A model generated the notes under the pieces. That model saw only the letters and a program-made list of their open reading frames with translations. It was not told the origin of the DNA and searched no databases. A program made the position numbers and the translations under genes. This document shows, in pieces, positions 5,829 to 5,941 of a DNA stretch of 5,941 nt. Each line of letters starts with the position of its first letter. The first letter of the stretch is position 1. The stretch lies in assembly GCA_047517485.1 (NCBI GenBank), contig JAKZSU010000218.1:1-5941 (forward strand). The letters are read 5' to 3'. The DNA is from JAKZSU01 sp047517485. Lineage in GTDB: Bacteria; Pseudomonadota; Alphaproteobacteria; UBA7887.

Positions 5829-5941
5829 GTGCTGGCTTTGAGAGCCAGGATTTCTGCGGGGTTTGAAGCGAAAATGCATGGTGTCGATTTGAATTGGATG
5901 GAGCACTTTTCGGAGTTTCTCCGAGGAGATGCTCATGAACA
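5829..5941 (+). CDS. Possible start of an open reading frame running off the window
   Basis: From GTG at 5829 the frame stays open to the window edge (37 codons). It reads VLALRARISAGFEAK and then, from an internal ATG at 5874, MHGVDLNWMEHFSEFLRGD. No strong Shine-Dalgarno precedes GTG 5829 or ATG 5874. This frame competes with the ATG at 5935, which lies in another frame and has a far better ribosome binding site. It may be a chance open frame or a short leader; I give it little weight. Confidence 0.18.
   Translation, partial: MLALRARISAGFEAKMHGVDLNWMEHFSEFLRGDAHE
5832..5848. other. Inverted repeat, small hairpin
   Basis: CTGGCT-TTGAG-AGCCAG forms a perfect 6-bp stem with a 5-nt loop. No T-run follows, so it is not a typical intrinsic terminator. 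It lies 100 nt before the ATG at 5935 and could be part of its leader. Confidence 0.4.
5901..5934 (+). promoter_or_regulatory. Hairpin enclosing the ribosome binding site of an ATG at 5935
   Basis: Two nested perfect arms are seen: GAGCA (5901-5905) pairs with TGCTC (5930-5934), and TCGGAG (5910-5915) pairs with CTCCGA (5919-5924) around a TTT loop, giving 11 base pairs with an internal loop. The Shine-Dalgarno GAGGAG (5923-5928) lies partly in the 3' arm and the internal loop, 6 nt before ATG 5935. Folding of the mRNA would hide it. Insertion sequences such as IS10 and IS50 use this arrangement to block transposase translation from transcripts entering from outside; applying it here is inference. 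Confidence 0.5.

Larger units (their letters stand above)
5749..5941. other. Lower-GC right-edge region, possible insertion-sequence border
   Basis: After the VOC stop the base composition falls to about 50% GC (96 of 193 bases), against roughly two thirds in the amidase gene. No established gene lies here. It holds two inverted repeats and an ATG at 5935 with a good Shine-Dalgarno. These traits fit the leading end of an insertion sequence whose transposase begins at 5935, but only seven bases of that gene are visible and I recognise no terminal inverted repeat. Confidence 0.35.

Overview
The window comes from a high-GC, Gram-negative, probably alphaproteobacterial chromosome. This rests on the strongly GC-biased third codon positions, densely packed genes and two lipobox signal peptides. 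The taxon is an inference; no rRNA or tRNA gene is present to fix it.

Layout, left to right. (1) Positions 1-2521, + strand: a tight run of genes read in one direction. They are the last 33 codons of an unidentified protein, a 216-aa protein of unknown function with a CsgG/DUF799-like look (112-762), an M48 zinc-metalloprotease lipoprotein with C-terminal TPR-like repeats (769-1938), and a small lipoprotein (1954-2521) whose reading frame is broken by one net extra base near 2141-2155. Gaps of 6-15 nt, and a Shine-Dalgarno placed over the protease stop codon, suggest one operon acting at the cell envelope. (2) Positions 2524-3747, - strand: a complete fold-type I PLP-dependent aminotransferase. 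It converges on the lipoprotein gene with only two bases between the stop codons. (3) Positions 3748-3853: a short divergent promoter region. (4) Positions 3854-5748, + strand: a complete amidase-signature hydrolase, followed 13 nt later by a VOC/glyoxalase-fold gene. The VOC gene carries a premature TAA that looks like a one-base insertion. The aminotransferase, amidase and VOC protein could form a small catabolic locus for a nitrogen-containing compound; no substrate can be named from sequence alone. (5) Positions 5749-5941: a tail without a clear gene whose GC drops to about 50% (96 of 193 bases). It contains two inverted repeats. One of them buries a strong Shine-Dalgarno just upstream of an ATG at 5935, an arrangement typical of insertion-sequence transposase starts. 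The window ends there, so this identity is unproven.

I see no CRISPR array, RNA gene or obvious new defence or mobile system. The points most worth a second look are the two single-base frame disruptions (real decay or assembly error), the ribosome-binding-site hairpin at the right edge, and the poorly characterised envelope gene set on the left.
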